NCBI GenBank assembly: GCA_049472395.1
Contig: JBLIRR010000051.1
Location: forward strand, 1 to 41,976
Direction: 5' to 3'
Length of the DNA: 41,976 nt
DNA from: JBLIRR01 sp049472395
GTDB lineage: Bacteria > SZUA-182 > DTGQ01 > JBLIRR01
Part shown: positions 28,561 to 35,990 of the stretch, piece by piece
Numbering within the stretch: position 1 is the stretch's first letter
Layout: each line of letters opens with the position of its first letter
Program-made: the position numbers and the translations under genes
The notes under the pieces: model-generated
Seen by the model: the letters and a program-made list of their open reading frames with translations, nothing else
Told to the model about the DNA's origin: nothing
Database searches by the model: none

Positions 28561-29793
28561 TTATTCTATTTCACTATAATACTGATACTGATAGCGGTAG
28601 TAGTTATAATAATTTTCCTTCTCTATGTCTATATTATTTAAAACTACTCCATATATATTTGCTTTTACATTTTCTAATTGTTGCTTTGCCCTCATAATAA
28701 GCTTTCGATTATATGCGCCGCTTTTTATAGTAAAGATAACACCGTGAAGAAACGCAGCCAATATGGAAGCATCGGTTACAGAAGTGACTGGCGGCGAATC
28801 AAAGATAATCGTGTCAAACCTATATTTAAGCAAGGATATAAGAGACTTCATCTGGCGTGATGCAAGAAGCTCTGACGGATTGATAGGTTGAGGGCCGGAA
28901 GGTATTACTTTTAAATTTTCAAAATTCGTATCATATAAAATAGAATCAATTTCTCTATTAAAAAAGGTGAGGTTTTGAGGATCATCCAATTCCATGAGAA
29001 GCTTATCATCTAATAAAGAGCTATAATCAAAAACTGACCTTGTAGTGCTGTTAATGTCATTGTCAGAAAATATATAATGTGCATCCTTTAAATCCAAAAT
29101 ACGCCGTAAGGTTTCTGTATAATGCAAAGTAAGCGGGCCTTCCAAATCGTGAGGGTCTATATAACCCATATTGACTAATACGCATCCGAGAGGCTGCATG
29201 GTATGTACTTTTTTATCTAACGCTTCCTCTCGCTGGATATCTGTCACTTTATTATTTTTTATTAATAGTGATCCGAGTCTTCTCTCCTCAGGCCTATTGT
29301 TCCAATCAAGATTGGTAATTTTCCCGTCTTTAAAGATAATGATATAGGTGTCTTCATGATCTTCAACAGTCAGTATACCTGTTTTTTCTTGCATCTTTAA
29401 AAGATGAAAGATATCCGGAACGGATAAATCAGTGGTGTTACCTTCTAGTATGGGAGTATTATAGACCTTTGTCAAAAAATTAGTAAATCCTTTGTTTTTA
29501 TCTAATCCAAATATCTTATGCTGCACGGGTATACGAAGATCAGTATCGACTATTAATACTCTATTTCCCGCCTGCCCCATAATTATGCCAAGGTTCGCGC
29601 TCACTGTTGATTTTCCTTCCTTCGGGCCACTGCTTGTCACCAGAATAGTTTTTAATGGGCGGTCAATTGCAAAGCTCAGATTTGTTCTAAGAGTTTTATA
29701 TGACTCTGTAAAAATAGATCTATATGCTTCATCATCGGTTGTTATTATTGGTCTTTGCTGTGCTTTAGTTTTTAAATCAGTGTTTCTTCTCAT
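28561..29793 (-). CDS. BY-kinase with inserted DUF4388/GspE-N module
   Basis: This 410-residue bacterial tyrosine kinase has Walker A SSGPKEGKSTV (about 54-64), A-prime VLIVDTDLRIP (79-89), Walker B DTIIFDSPP (327-335) and eight Tyr in the C-terminal cluster (395-406), which is the autophosphorylation tail. Between the usual GFTNFL loop and the VIPSG-x-x-P-x-NPSELL segment, where normal CpsD/Wzc kinases have about 20 residues, there are about 175 extra residues. These look like DUF4388 (PATAN): VPDIFHLLKMQEKTGILTV and IIIFKDGKITNLDW, then a GspE-N-like helical part (RLGSLLIKNNKVTDIQREEA, PLGCVLVNMGYI). It is cytoplasmic and its membrane partner is the Wzz protein just upstream (17-base overlap). 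SD AAGGTG precedes the ATG. Confidence 0.85.
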   Translation of the reverse strand: MRRNTDLKTKAQQRPIITTDDEAYRSIFTESYKTLRTNLSFAIDRPLKTILVTSSGPKEGKSTVSANLGIIMGQAGNRVLIVDTDLRIPVQHKIFGLDKNKGFTNFLTKVYNTPILEGNTTDLSVPDIFHLLKMQEKTGILTVEDHEDTYIIIFKDGKITNLDWNNRPEERRLGSLLIKNNKVTDIQREEALDKKVHTMQPLGCVLVNMGYIDPHDLEGPLTLHYTETLRRILDLKDAHYIFSDNDINSTTRSVFDYSSLLDDKLLMELDDPQNLTFFNREIDSILYDTNFENLKVIPSGPQPINPSELLASRQMKSLISLLKYRFDTIIFDSPPVTSVTDASILAAFLHGVIFTIKSGAYNRKLIMRAKQQLENVKANIYGVVLNNIDIEKENYYNYYRYQYQYYSEIE

Positions 29794-31360
29794 TTTTCAC
29801 CTTCGGTATTATAGCAAGGACTGGTAAATTTAAATAACGCTCTACATCATCCGGTTGCTTAATTGTCCAATCTAAATATTCGAGGAAAAAGGCAAGGAAT
29901 AAACCAAAACCCAGTCCGAGAATACTTGCTAAGGTTATATTCCTGGTTTTTTTAGGTCCAATAGGCTTTTGAGGAATAGGAGAGGACTCAACCAGCCTGA
30001 GATTTGATTTGGAAGTTCCTTCTGCAAGATTGATCTCTTTTAATTTATTGATCATTATATCAAGGAGAGTTTTATTGGTTTCAACTTCACGCTGCAGTAT
30101 GGCATAGGTGCCCTCTTTTTTGGTAAGCTCCAAGGCTTCGCTTTCAAATTGCTTCATCCCATCTGCCAGGGCCTCCTCTCGTGCTTGTAATACTGCTTTC
30201 TCTGCTTGTAATTTAGCGAGCACATTATTTAATTCATTAAAAAATTTATCCTCCAATAATTTATATCTTTTGGTAATTTCAATGACCTTTGGGTGTTTAG
30301 GACCATATTCAGTATAATGATTTGATAATTCAACATCGAGAAGCACCAGGTTCTTTTTTAGTTCTTCTAAAAGACTATTACTCACAATTAAAGGAATTGA
30401 ATATTTCTTTTGTGATCCGGGTATACCCTTTGTTCTGATATTGTTATTTGGCGCGAGAATATCTTTCAACTTTTCGATTTTAGCTTCTATCTCCAAACGT
30501 TCTGTTTTCGCTTGAATATAATTTGCATTAAACTCTCCTATTTTCTGGGTATCAATATTTTGTTTACCCTGTATGGAGAATATCCTCTCCTGCTTCTTGA
30601 ATTCAAAAAATCTTTTCTCTGATTCTTCCAATTCTGCCTTCATATCAGCGATTTGCAGTGTAAGCCAGTGTATGAAATTCTTTGATGCCTGAAGCCGGTT
30701 TTCAACATCATACTCTATGTAAACCTGCGGAATTGTATTGGCTAACTGACTGGCCATTACGGGATCATTATCAGTCACGGTTATATTTACCAGCCGGGTA
30801 TCCTCTATCTGCTTTATCTCTATCTTACCCCTTATGGCTTTTATAAAATTTGTATTCCATCGCTCTTCCTTTACTAATTCAACAACCTGATTATTATCAT
30901 TCTTAATATTCTGTTCCATTTTTGCACTATCAGCTTGGGCGTTTGTAAAAAATGCAAAGAATTTTTTTAAATGAGTATCATGTGTTTTTCCCTTATTTCT
31001 TTGTTGATCCAGGTTCAACCTTTTCACAACTTTTTCAAGCACGGGTCGACTGGTTATCATCTTAAAATGAGTTTGGAAGGTGAGAGATTCTGAGTAATAG
31101 CTCTCATAATAATAGTAATCTTGCATATCATTTCCGGTAATGGGAGACCTGTTTCGTTCCTTATCAATAATTATTTGAGATGTAGCCTGATAAATAGGCG
31201 GGAGGTTGTAGTTTTGGATTAAAGCAGTACAAAACGCAATAAATAGACACGCCAGGATTATCCACTTTCGCTTGAGACAGATATTGATATAATCTAATAA
31301 ATGTTCTTCATTTATAGATTCATTAGTCTTTGTTTTTACCAATAACTTTTTGGGATCCAT
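29777..31360 (-). CDS. Wzz/GumC chain-length determinant
   Basis: This 527-residue polysaccharide co-polymerase has a first transmembrane helix at about 34-54 (WIILACLFIAFCTALIQ), a long periplasmic coiled-coil region rich in Glu/Lys/Gln, and a second helix at about 470-495 (ITLASILGLGFGLFLAFFLE). It ends with a short cytoplasmic tail carrying PVLAIIPKVK. The first part contains a Tyr-rich stretch, NDMQDYYYYESYYSES, and an IDKERNRSPITG segment. It partners with the BY-kinase, whose gene overlaps its end, and with the upstream Wza gene, forming the export complex and setting chain length. An AGGTG 9 bases before the ATG supports the start. Confidence 0.88.
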   Translation of the reverse strand: MDPKKLLVKTKTNESINEEHLLDYINICLKRKWIILACLFIAFCTALIQNYNLPPIYQATSQIIIDKERNRSPITGNDMQDYYYYESYYSESLTFQTHFKMITSRPVLEKVVKRLNLDQQRNKGKTHDTHLKKFFAFFTNAQADSAKMEQNIKNDNNQVVELVKEERWNTNFIKAIRGKIEIKQIEDTRLVNITVTDNDPVMASQLANTIPQVYIEYDVENRLQASKNFIHWLTLQIADMKAELEESEKRFFEFKKQERIFSIQGKQNIDTQKIGEFNANYIQAKTERLEIEAKIEKLKDILAPNNNIRTKGIPGSQKKYSIPLIVSNSLLEELKKNLVLLDVELSNHYTEYGPKHPKVIEITKRYKLLEDKFFNELNNVLAKLQAEKAVLQAREEALADGMKQFESEALELTKKEGTYAILQREVETNKTLLDIMINKLKEINLAEGTSKSNLRLVESSPIPQKPIGPKKTRNITLASILGLGFGLFLAFFLEYLDWTIKQPDDVERYLNLPVLAIIPKVKNEKKH

Positions 31361-32238
31361 ATTCTATCACCTGGTTGAAGAGGAAAATCTTCTGATTTTG
31401 CCTTCTTTATATCTTTAATATTAATCTTTATAACCTTTGTCTTGCTGCAATGCCTCGTGACAGTAGCCCTGTTGGGGGCTGCATCTTCTGTAAAACCACC
31501 GGCTATTATACAGGCATTATAAAGGCTCAAACCTTTCTGATATGGGTATGCACCTGGTTTTTGTATCTCACCGGTTATGTAAATTTTTTTTTGCGCTGAA
31601 TTTAATTTATTTGAGGTAAAATAAATAATATCCCCTGCATGGACAGTTATATTATTTGACAAATTACCCTTTAATAAAAGCTCATCAAGATCTATCTGCA
31701 GAGGATCCGACTCTTGCATAATTTGAGGGATTTCTTGTCCTGATTCCAGTTTTTCCGCCGATGCCTTTAAGATATAAACCTCTCTACCGGAATCAAGGCT
31801 CATGCCTCCCGCCATTGAAATTATATCAAGGAGCTTCGTCTCTCCTGTAAGAGAATACAGGCCAGGTGCATTCACCTCTCCAAGCACATATACATTCTGG
31901 CTCTTATATTTTTCCACAATCACATCAACTTGAGGATGTTTTAAATATCCATCTGTTAGAAGTTTGGTAATCTTCGCCTCTAACTGCGCAGGGGTCTGGC
32001 CGGATGCTGTCAAAGTGCCAAGAAGAGGGAAATTTATACTGCCATCCGGCGCCACAGTGACCTTTTTATTAAGATCATTCTGTTTCCACACCGTGATCGA
32101 AAGTACATCACCCGGACCGATAGTGTATTCTCCGGCTATGTTACGGAGAGGATGAAAAGCAAAAAGAGAGAGAAGTAATAGGAAATATATGCATGCTTTT
32201 TTAAATAATACTTTATATTGTTTAATTGAACGTATCAT
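31336..32238 (-). CDS. Polysaccharide export protein (Wza-like)
   Basis: This 300-residue secreted protein has an N-terminal signal sequence (hydrophobic CIYFLLLLSLFAF) but no lipobox Cys after it, then a poly_export domain (YTIGPGDVLSITVWKQNDL with GSINFPLLG) and two SLBB-type segments (VYVLGEVNAPGLYSL and IYITGEIQKPGAYPYQ). It forms or supports the outer-membrane/periplasmic channel for the polymer. It lies 12 bases after the dehydrogenase gene and overlaps the Wzz gene by 25 bases. It is shorter than E. coli Wza, which is common in this family. Confidence 0.88.
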   Translation of the reverse strand: MIRSIKQYKVLFKKACIYFLLLLSLFAFHPLRNIAGEYTIGPGDVLSITVWKQNDLNKKVTVAPDGSINFPLLGTLTASGQTPAQLEAKITKLLTDGYLKHPQVDVIVEKYKSQNVYVLGEVNAPGLYSLTGETKLLDIISMAGGMSLDSGREVYILKASAEKLESGQEIPQIMQESDPLQIDLDELLLKGNLSNNITVHAGDIIYFTSNKLNSAQKKIYITGEIQKPGAYPYQKGLSLYNACIIAGGFTEDAAPNRATVTRHCSKTKVIKINIKDIKKAKSEDFPLQPGDRIWIPKSYW

Positions 32239-32250
32239 AACGTATTAGGA

Positions 32251-33903
32251 TTAAGGAATATCTTCAGGCCGATTCTTTGCAACAGCCTTTTTAATCCTAT
32301 TCACATGGCCTCTGCCAAGTCCCTTCACCTCGCAGCCAAGCTCAAAATAACGGCGAATTTTCTTGTCATCAAGGATGCCGAAGCAATCAATGATCGCGAT
32401 TGGCTTTCCGATCTTTTCCACCAGATCATCCGGATCAAGATTTAAATAATGATTATGCCGAACAGCAAAAATAACGGCATCCGCGCCTTTAAGGGCACTA
32501 TTCAGATCCTGAATGATGCGAAGATTCTTGAGTTTTTCCTGGTTTCTGAAAAAACGGGCTTTGCTATATCCCGGGGATGGGTAGGTATCCTGTGCTTCAA
32601 ATTCCCACCAGTGCTTTACATAAGGATCGTGTACTCTTATTTCCGCGCCCATCTCGGTAAGCTTGCGCACAATTATCTCCGATCCGCTATATCGGGTATC
32701 TCCCACGTCCTCTCTGTAAGAGGCCCCAAGGATGAGAATCTCTGCAGCAGCTATCGGCTGATTCATATTTCTCAGGGCATCCCTTGTAATCTGGCCGACA
32801 TGAAGCGCACGGGTATCGTTTATGTCTATTGCTTTGGGAGTTATTTTAAATATATTATTCTCCCAGCCAAGAATATGTTTATAGGCCCATACGCCTAATC
32901 CACCATCCTTGGGAAGACAGTACCCCCCGATGCCAGGGCCTGGGAAGATTATATTGTCATGCGTAGGCCGGACTTTTATAGCCTCGATAACTTTCATTAG
33001 ATCAACGCCATTTTGCTCGGCAAAAAGACTCCACTCATCTAAGAAAGCGAGGATTGTAGCACGATAGCTATTTTCAATTATCTTGGCGCTTTCTGATTCT
33101 ATGGGCCGGTCAAGAACCGTTAAGGGATATTCTTCGGTATTTAATACCTCGTTAAGGAATTTTACAACTTTATTCTTCGCCTCATTATTTATGCCGCTGC
33201 ATACACGCCAGAAATCGCGAATACTTGCAACATAATTTTTCCCTGGCATAACCCGCTCATAGCTATGGGCCAGCAGTGGATCGGTCTCAATGCCGCGGCG
33301 CTGGAATACCTTCTTCATAATCGGATACGCTACTTGCTCCGTAGTACCAGGGGCAATTGTGGTTTCTATAAGGACCAAGGCATGTGGAGGTATACGCTTT
33401 GCTATGGTATAAAGGGATTTTTCAAGGGCTGCCATATCTACTCGACCGGTAGCAAGGTCGCCTAAGGATTCCTTAATATAATCGCATTGCACATCAACCA
33501 CGACGACATCGGCTAATTTTAAAACATCTTCATTGAACGTCGCAATAAGATTTTTCTTTTCCACTACACAGCGGTGAATTAACCTGTTAACAGCAGGGTC
33601 TTCTGCTTCTATCGGGGATACGCCTCTATTTAAAAGAGGTATTTTCCAAAAGCTCCTGACACTGGGCCGCTGCATCCCTATGACAAACTTTGAAGGCTGG
33701 CCCTTATCATCTTCAGCATCAGCAACAACCGCAGCCATTACAGCTCCCACAAAGCCAACTCCAACCACTACAACGATCTCACGGCCCAAAGCACGCTGCT
33801 TATCCGTTAAATCTGACAAGCGTTGATATTCAGGTTGATACTCTTGCTCTTGGGGAATGGCAAACTTCTCCCCCTCAGGACTTATGGAATATAATTCTTT
33901 CAT
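32251..33903 (-). CDS. Nucleotide-sugar dehydrogenase (UDP-Glc/ManNAc type)
   Basis: This enzyme of about 550 residues has a Rossmann NAD site VVVVGVGFVGAVMAAVVAD, the central domain with SAKIIENSYRATILAFLDE, and the catalytic GPGIGGYCLPKDGG containing the nucleophilic Cys. It oxidises a UDP-hexose or UDP-HexNAc to the uronic acid with two NAD+. It is longer than typical by about 45 N-terminal residues and an insert around the first NAD loop. An ATG at 33921 has no ribosome binding site; GGAGGGG nine bases before the ATG at 33903 selects that one. It is the first gene of the operon. UDP-GlcNAc/ManNAc specificity is possible given WecB downstream. Confidence 0.85.
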   Translation of the reverse strand: MKELYSISPEGEKFAIPQEQEYQPEYQRLSDLTDKQRALGREIVVVVGVGFVGAVMAAVVADAEDDKGQPSKFVIGMQRPSVRSFWKIPLLNRGVSPIEAEDPAVNRLIHRCVVEKKNLIATFNEDVLKLADVVVVDVQCDYIKESLGDLATGRVDMAALEKSLYTIAKRIPPHALVLIETTIAPGTTEQVAYPIMKKVFQRRGIETDPLLAHSYERVMPGKNYVASIRDFWRVCSGINNEAKNKVVKFLNEVLNTEEYPLTVLDRPIESESAKIIENSYRATILAFLDEWSLFAEQNGVDLMKVIEAIKVRPTHDNIIFPGPGIGGYCLPKDGGLGVWAYKHILGWENNIFKITPKAIDINDTRALHVGQITRDALRNMNQPIAAAEILILGASYREDVGDTRYSGSEIIVRKLTEMGAEIRVHDPYVKHWWEFEAQDTYPSPGYSKARFFRNQEKLKNLRIIQDLNSALKGADAVIFAVRHNHYLNLDPDDLVEKIGKPIAIIDCFGILDDKKIRRYFELGCEVKGLGRGHVNRIKKAVAKNRPEDIP

Positions 33904-33965
33904 TTTCATCTTCCCCTCCATGATAAGATTAACATAATTCTTTGATTATTATTACACAACATGGT

Positions 33966-34058
33966 AAAATAAAAAAGGCCTGAGTCCTCCATTAAAAAAA
34001 TGGGGGCGCCTCGCAGGGTCATGGACGGGTTCACTTCTTGGCGGTCGGGAGCCCGTCC
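33966..34058 (-). promoter_or_regulatory. Possible attenuated leader of the polysaccharide operon
   Basis: On the minus strand a hairpin GGACGGG/CCCGTCC (34052-34058 with 34023-34029) can alternatively fold as GGGA/TCCC. It is followed by CCTCCATT/AATGGGGG (33986-33993 with 33999-34006, one G-U pair, 5-base loop), then GGCC and a T-rich tract TTTTTTATTTT (33976-33966). The order hairpin, hairpin, U-tract about 65 bases before the operon start suggests transcription attenuation, but no ligand or known riboswitch was recognised. Structure is by inspection only. Confidence 0.35.
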
Positions 34059-34078
34059 CTTCTTTCTAAAAAGAAAAA

Positions 34079-34106
34079 ATTATGTCATAGTGTCCGAACG
34101 GATCAA
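34079..34106 (-). promoter_or_regulatory. Candidate sigma-70 promoter for the polysaccharide operon
   Basis: Reading the minus strand, TTGATC (34106-34101) is followed after 16 bases by CATAAT (34084-34079). Predicted transcription would start near 34072 and give a leader of about 170 bases to the ATG at 33903. The match is moderate and overlaps a possible gene-remnant frame. Confidence 0.35.
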
Positions 34107-34230
34107 TATATAGCTTCGCCCCCTCGATTACACGCTTCTTCTTATGTTTTAGCACAAATAAGTTGCTGCAAAATAAATGGCTAATTACTGCAAAACAACT
34201 AATTTATTCTATTTATAAAAAAAATATAAA

Positions 34231-34268
34231 TATAATTCTTAGTAAAATATATATATAATTCTTAGTAA
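34231..34268. repeat. Short direct repeat pair
   Basis: TATAATTCTTAGTAA occurs at 34231-34245 and again at 34254-34268, separated by 8 AT-rich bases. It is of unknown function and possibly a chance feature of AT-rich DNA. Confidence 0.5.
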
Positions 34269-34393
34269 TAGACCGAGGGAATTGTTTTGTATTCTGAGAA
34301 AACTTGAATTGGCATATAAATTAAATTTGTTAATCTAAATATTGAATACCTTTGAGCCATTGATTACTATTATAGATATGATTTAATAAATTG

Positions 34394-34460
34394 TCAAACG
34401 ATTTTATTAAAATAAAGAAGTAATTATCAAACACTTTTTTATTAAAATAAAGAAGTAATC
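34394..34460. repeat. Two tandem copies of a 33-35 base repeat
   Basis: The unit starts TCAAAC and ends TTATTAAAATAAAGAAGTAAT. Copy one spans 34394-34426, copy two 34427-34460, with only a few differences near the front. It lies downstream of the PilZ gene and could be a protein binding or slippage-expanded tract. Confidence 0.7.
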
Positions 34461-34592
34461 ATTATATATTGATAATTTTCACATTTTATAAAATGGCATG
34501 GCAATAATATTAAAAATAAAGGACTTGGAGAGGATATCTTACGGCCATAAGAGGTGTGTATATAAATAGAAATTGTATAAATATAATCTATT

Positions 34593-34949
34593 CTAATATT
34601 GGTTTTCTAAATTATTTGTAATATAGTCGAATATCTCCGATTTGTCCTTTTTTGTCATATCAAGAAACTCGTTCCCGCCTTCGTAACTATCGGTGTCCGG
34701 TAATTTTTTTATCCACGCCACTCTGGACATAATCCTTAGAAGTTTTGGCGCAGAGGGAATTGTTAATTCAAGAAACACCCGGGATTGCGGGGAGATAAAC
34801 CTATCGACAGAAAATTTGACCCCGCCTTCGCTCAAGTTACCTGTCAACGTTCTCCTCTCTGAATGAGGGCCACTCCCTATTTCCTTAAGTTTTAATGGCA
34901 CACGCGCTACATATCTCGGATACCTGCGTCTTTCCCTGAAATCAATCAT
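34593..34949 (-). CDS. PilZ domain protein
   Basis: This 118-residue single-domain PilZ protein has the RxxxR motif (RRRYPRY, about residues 7-12) and the D/NxSxxG motif (GNLSEGGVKF, about 42-51). These bind cyclic di-GMP. It is cytosolic and could couple c-di-GMP levels to surface polysaccharide or the secreted proteins nearby. A strong AGGAGAG precedes the ATG, and a good promoter lies upstream. It is monocistronic as far as can be seen. Confidence 0.88.
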   Translation of the reverse strand: MIDFRERRRYPRYVARVPLKLKEIGSGPHSERRTLTGNLSEGGVKFSVDRFISPQSRVFLELTIPSAPKLLRIMSRVAWIKKLPDTDSYEGGNEFLDMTKKDKSEIFDYITNNLENQY

Positions 34950-35032
34950 AATGCTCTCCTTTTAATTTTGTAAACAGCACGGCGAAATATTTATTCAGTA
35001 ATGAATCATATATCATACATAAATGATAGATA

Positions 35033-35061
35033 GTTATATTATAGTTCATAGTGTATGTCAA
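35033..35061 (-). promoter_or_regulatory. Sigma-70 promoter of the PilZ gene
   Basis: On the minus strand TTGACA (35061-35056), a 17-base spacer, then TATAAC (35038-35033): a near-consensus pair about 85 bases upstream of the PilZ ATG. Confidence 0.6.
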
Positions 35062-35307
35062 AATTAGTATTGCACTATCATTATTCTTCTGCGCGTATCT
35101 TTTTTTGAGAGCTAAACGTCTTTCCTTTGAATTATAAATTTACATCAAATTTTTATCAATCACTTTAATACCAAGGGAGATATATTTTATCCAAGAGTGT
35201 GAAGCTGCGCCTAAATTAGCCTTTAAGTCCTATCCATGCACCATAAAGCTTCGCGAGCGCCTATCACTAACCTAAAAATTTTGTAAGTTATGGGTAAATT
35301 ATCAACC

Positions 35308-35319
35308 AAAAGGAGGTGA
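35308..35319 (+). promoter_or_regulatory. Isolated extended Shine-Dalgarno (STAB-SD-like)
   Basis: AAAAGGAGGTGA is a perfect complement to the 16S rRNA 3-prime end, but sits about 87 bases before the ATG of the secreted-protein gene, which has its own AAGGA site. The only frame starting nearby is an 8-codon GTG frame. The twin element is at 38791-38805. Confidence 0.5.
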
Positions 35320-35405
35320 GAGCAGCCCAGAAAAATAAATAACACTACTTATAAACCTATTAATTAAAGAGTTATCTTAAGGAATTGTTATAAAGGAATT
35401 AAATT

Positions 35406-35915
35406 ATGAAGAAATTGTGTTTTTCTGTAATGATTATTGCATTGTTATTCGCATTCAGCGCATCGTTAAGCCATGCCCAGGGCGTAATATATGATCCTTA
35501 TCTCGGGCCAGTTGTTGTTGATCCTTATACTGGCTATTATTATCCCGTCCCTCCGCCTTTTCCGGTCACTCCTTCCCGAACAGGATCGCTCTTGCTCCCA
35601 ACTACGACAACATCAATTGCAACACCGGGAATTAGTACCAGTACCTTGTTACTCGCCTCGCTTCTTGGTGGAGGTGGCACATCAAGTTTGCTCACTACCC
35701 CGACACTGCTACCCACAACAAGTACTTCATCCCTCCTGACCTCGACACTGGGGACAGTCCCCACAATTACTCCTACAGTTATTCCTACAATTACTCCTAC
35801 GATTACCACACCAACGCTTGTTCCTACTGTGTCTCCCACAATTACATCACTGCTGCTTGGGGGTAGCATCAGTACCAGTACGTTAACAACTCTCGCTATT
35901 TTAGGCTTACTCTAA
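35406..35915 (+). CDS. Secreted Thr/Pro/Leu-rich low-complexity protein
   Basis: This 169-residue protein has a clear signal peptide (MKKLCFSVMIIALLFAFSAS, cleavage likely after SHAQ), a Tyr/Pro-rich start to the mature chain (YDPYLGPVVVDPYTGYYYPV), and then a long region of Thr, Ser, Pro, Leu and Ile with short motifs such as TITPT repeated. A GGGG sits mid-chain. No catalytic domain is recognised. Export and adhesive or glycosylated-surface roles are possible, but I do not assign one. AAAGGA 9 bases before the ATG supports the start. The protein shares its composition and leader with the gene at 38103-38711. Confidence 0.75.
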   Translation: MKKLCFSVMIIALLFAFSASLSHAQGVIYDPYLGPVVVDPYTGYYYPVPPPFPVTPSRTGSLLLPTTTTSIATPGISTSTLLLASLLGGGGTSSLLTTPTLLPTTSTSSLLTSTLGTVPTITPTVIPTITPTITTPTLVPTVSPTITSLLLGGSISTSTLTTLAILGLL

Positions 35916-35930
35916 AGATTTCAAAGCACT

Positions 35931-35990
35931 ATAAGGTGTTGGGCAGAATTGAGTTTCTGCCCGGCACCTTATGAAAATTCATTTTTTTTA
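35931..35990 (+). terminator. Rho-independent terminator
   Basis: A 19-base stem (ATAAGGTG...GGGCAGAA with its complement ending CACCTTAT, 35931-35972, loop TTGAG) is followed by a T-rich tail ending in eight T. It lies 15 bases after the stop of the secreted-protein gene. Confidence 0.85.

Larger units (their letters stand above)
33922..34592. other. Intergenic region before the polysaccharide operon
   Basis: This 671-base region is mostly AT-rich with a GC-rich island at 33980-34060. It holds a minus-strand promoter-like pair at 34079-34106, two hairpins described below, and AT-rich direct repeats at 34231-34268 and 34394-34460. A minus-strand frame around 34070-34160 (KHKKKRVIEGAKLYIDPFGHY) reads like a gene end and could be a remnant, but there is no start or homologue I recognise. 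No complete gene is evident. Confidence 0.5.
34950..35405. other. Divergent intergenic region, PilZ and secreted protein
   Basis: This 456-base region separates the minus-strand PilZ gene from the plus-strand secreted-protein gene. It contains the PilZ promoter (35033-35061), an imperfect inverted pair GAAGCT/AGCTTC around 35200-35255, and an isolated strong Shine-Dalgarno sequence at 35308-35319. No gene of credible length is present. Confidence 0.6.

Noticed and set aside
34034..34050. GGCGGTCGG resembling an ops/JUMPstart element (GGCGGTAG) before the polysaccharide operon
   Set aside because: It is on the plus strand, whereas the operon runs on the minus strand, and it does not match the core.
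34070..34160. Minus-strand frame with KHKKKRVIEGAKLYIDPFGHY that looks like a gene end
   Set aside because: It overlaps the promoter-like sequence, has no plausible start, and no family is recognised; kept only as a note.
35192..35260. GAAGCT/AGCTTC inverted pair as a riboswitch in the leader of the secreted-protein gene
   Set aside because: Only six paired bases with no conserved riboswitch core recognised.
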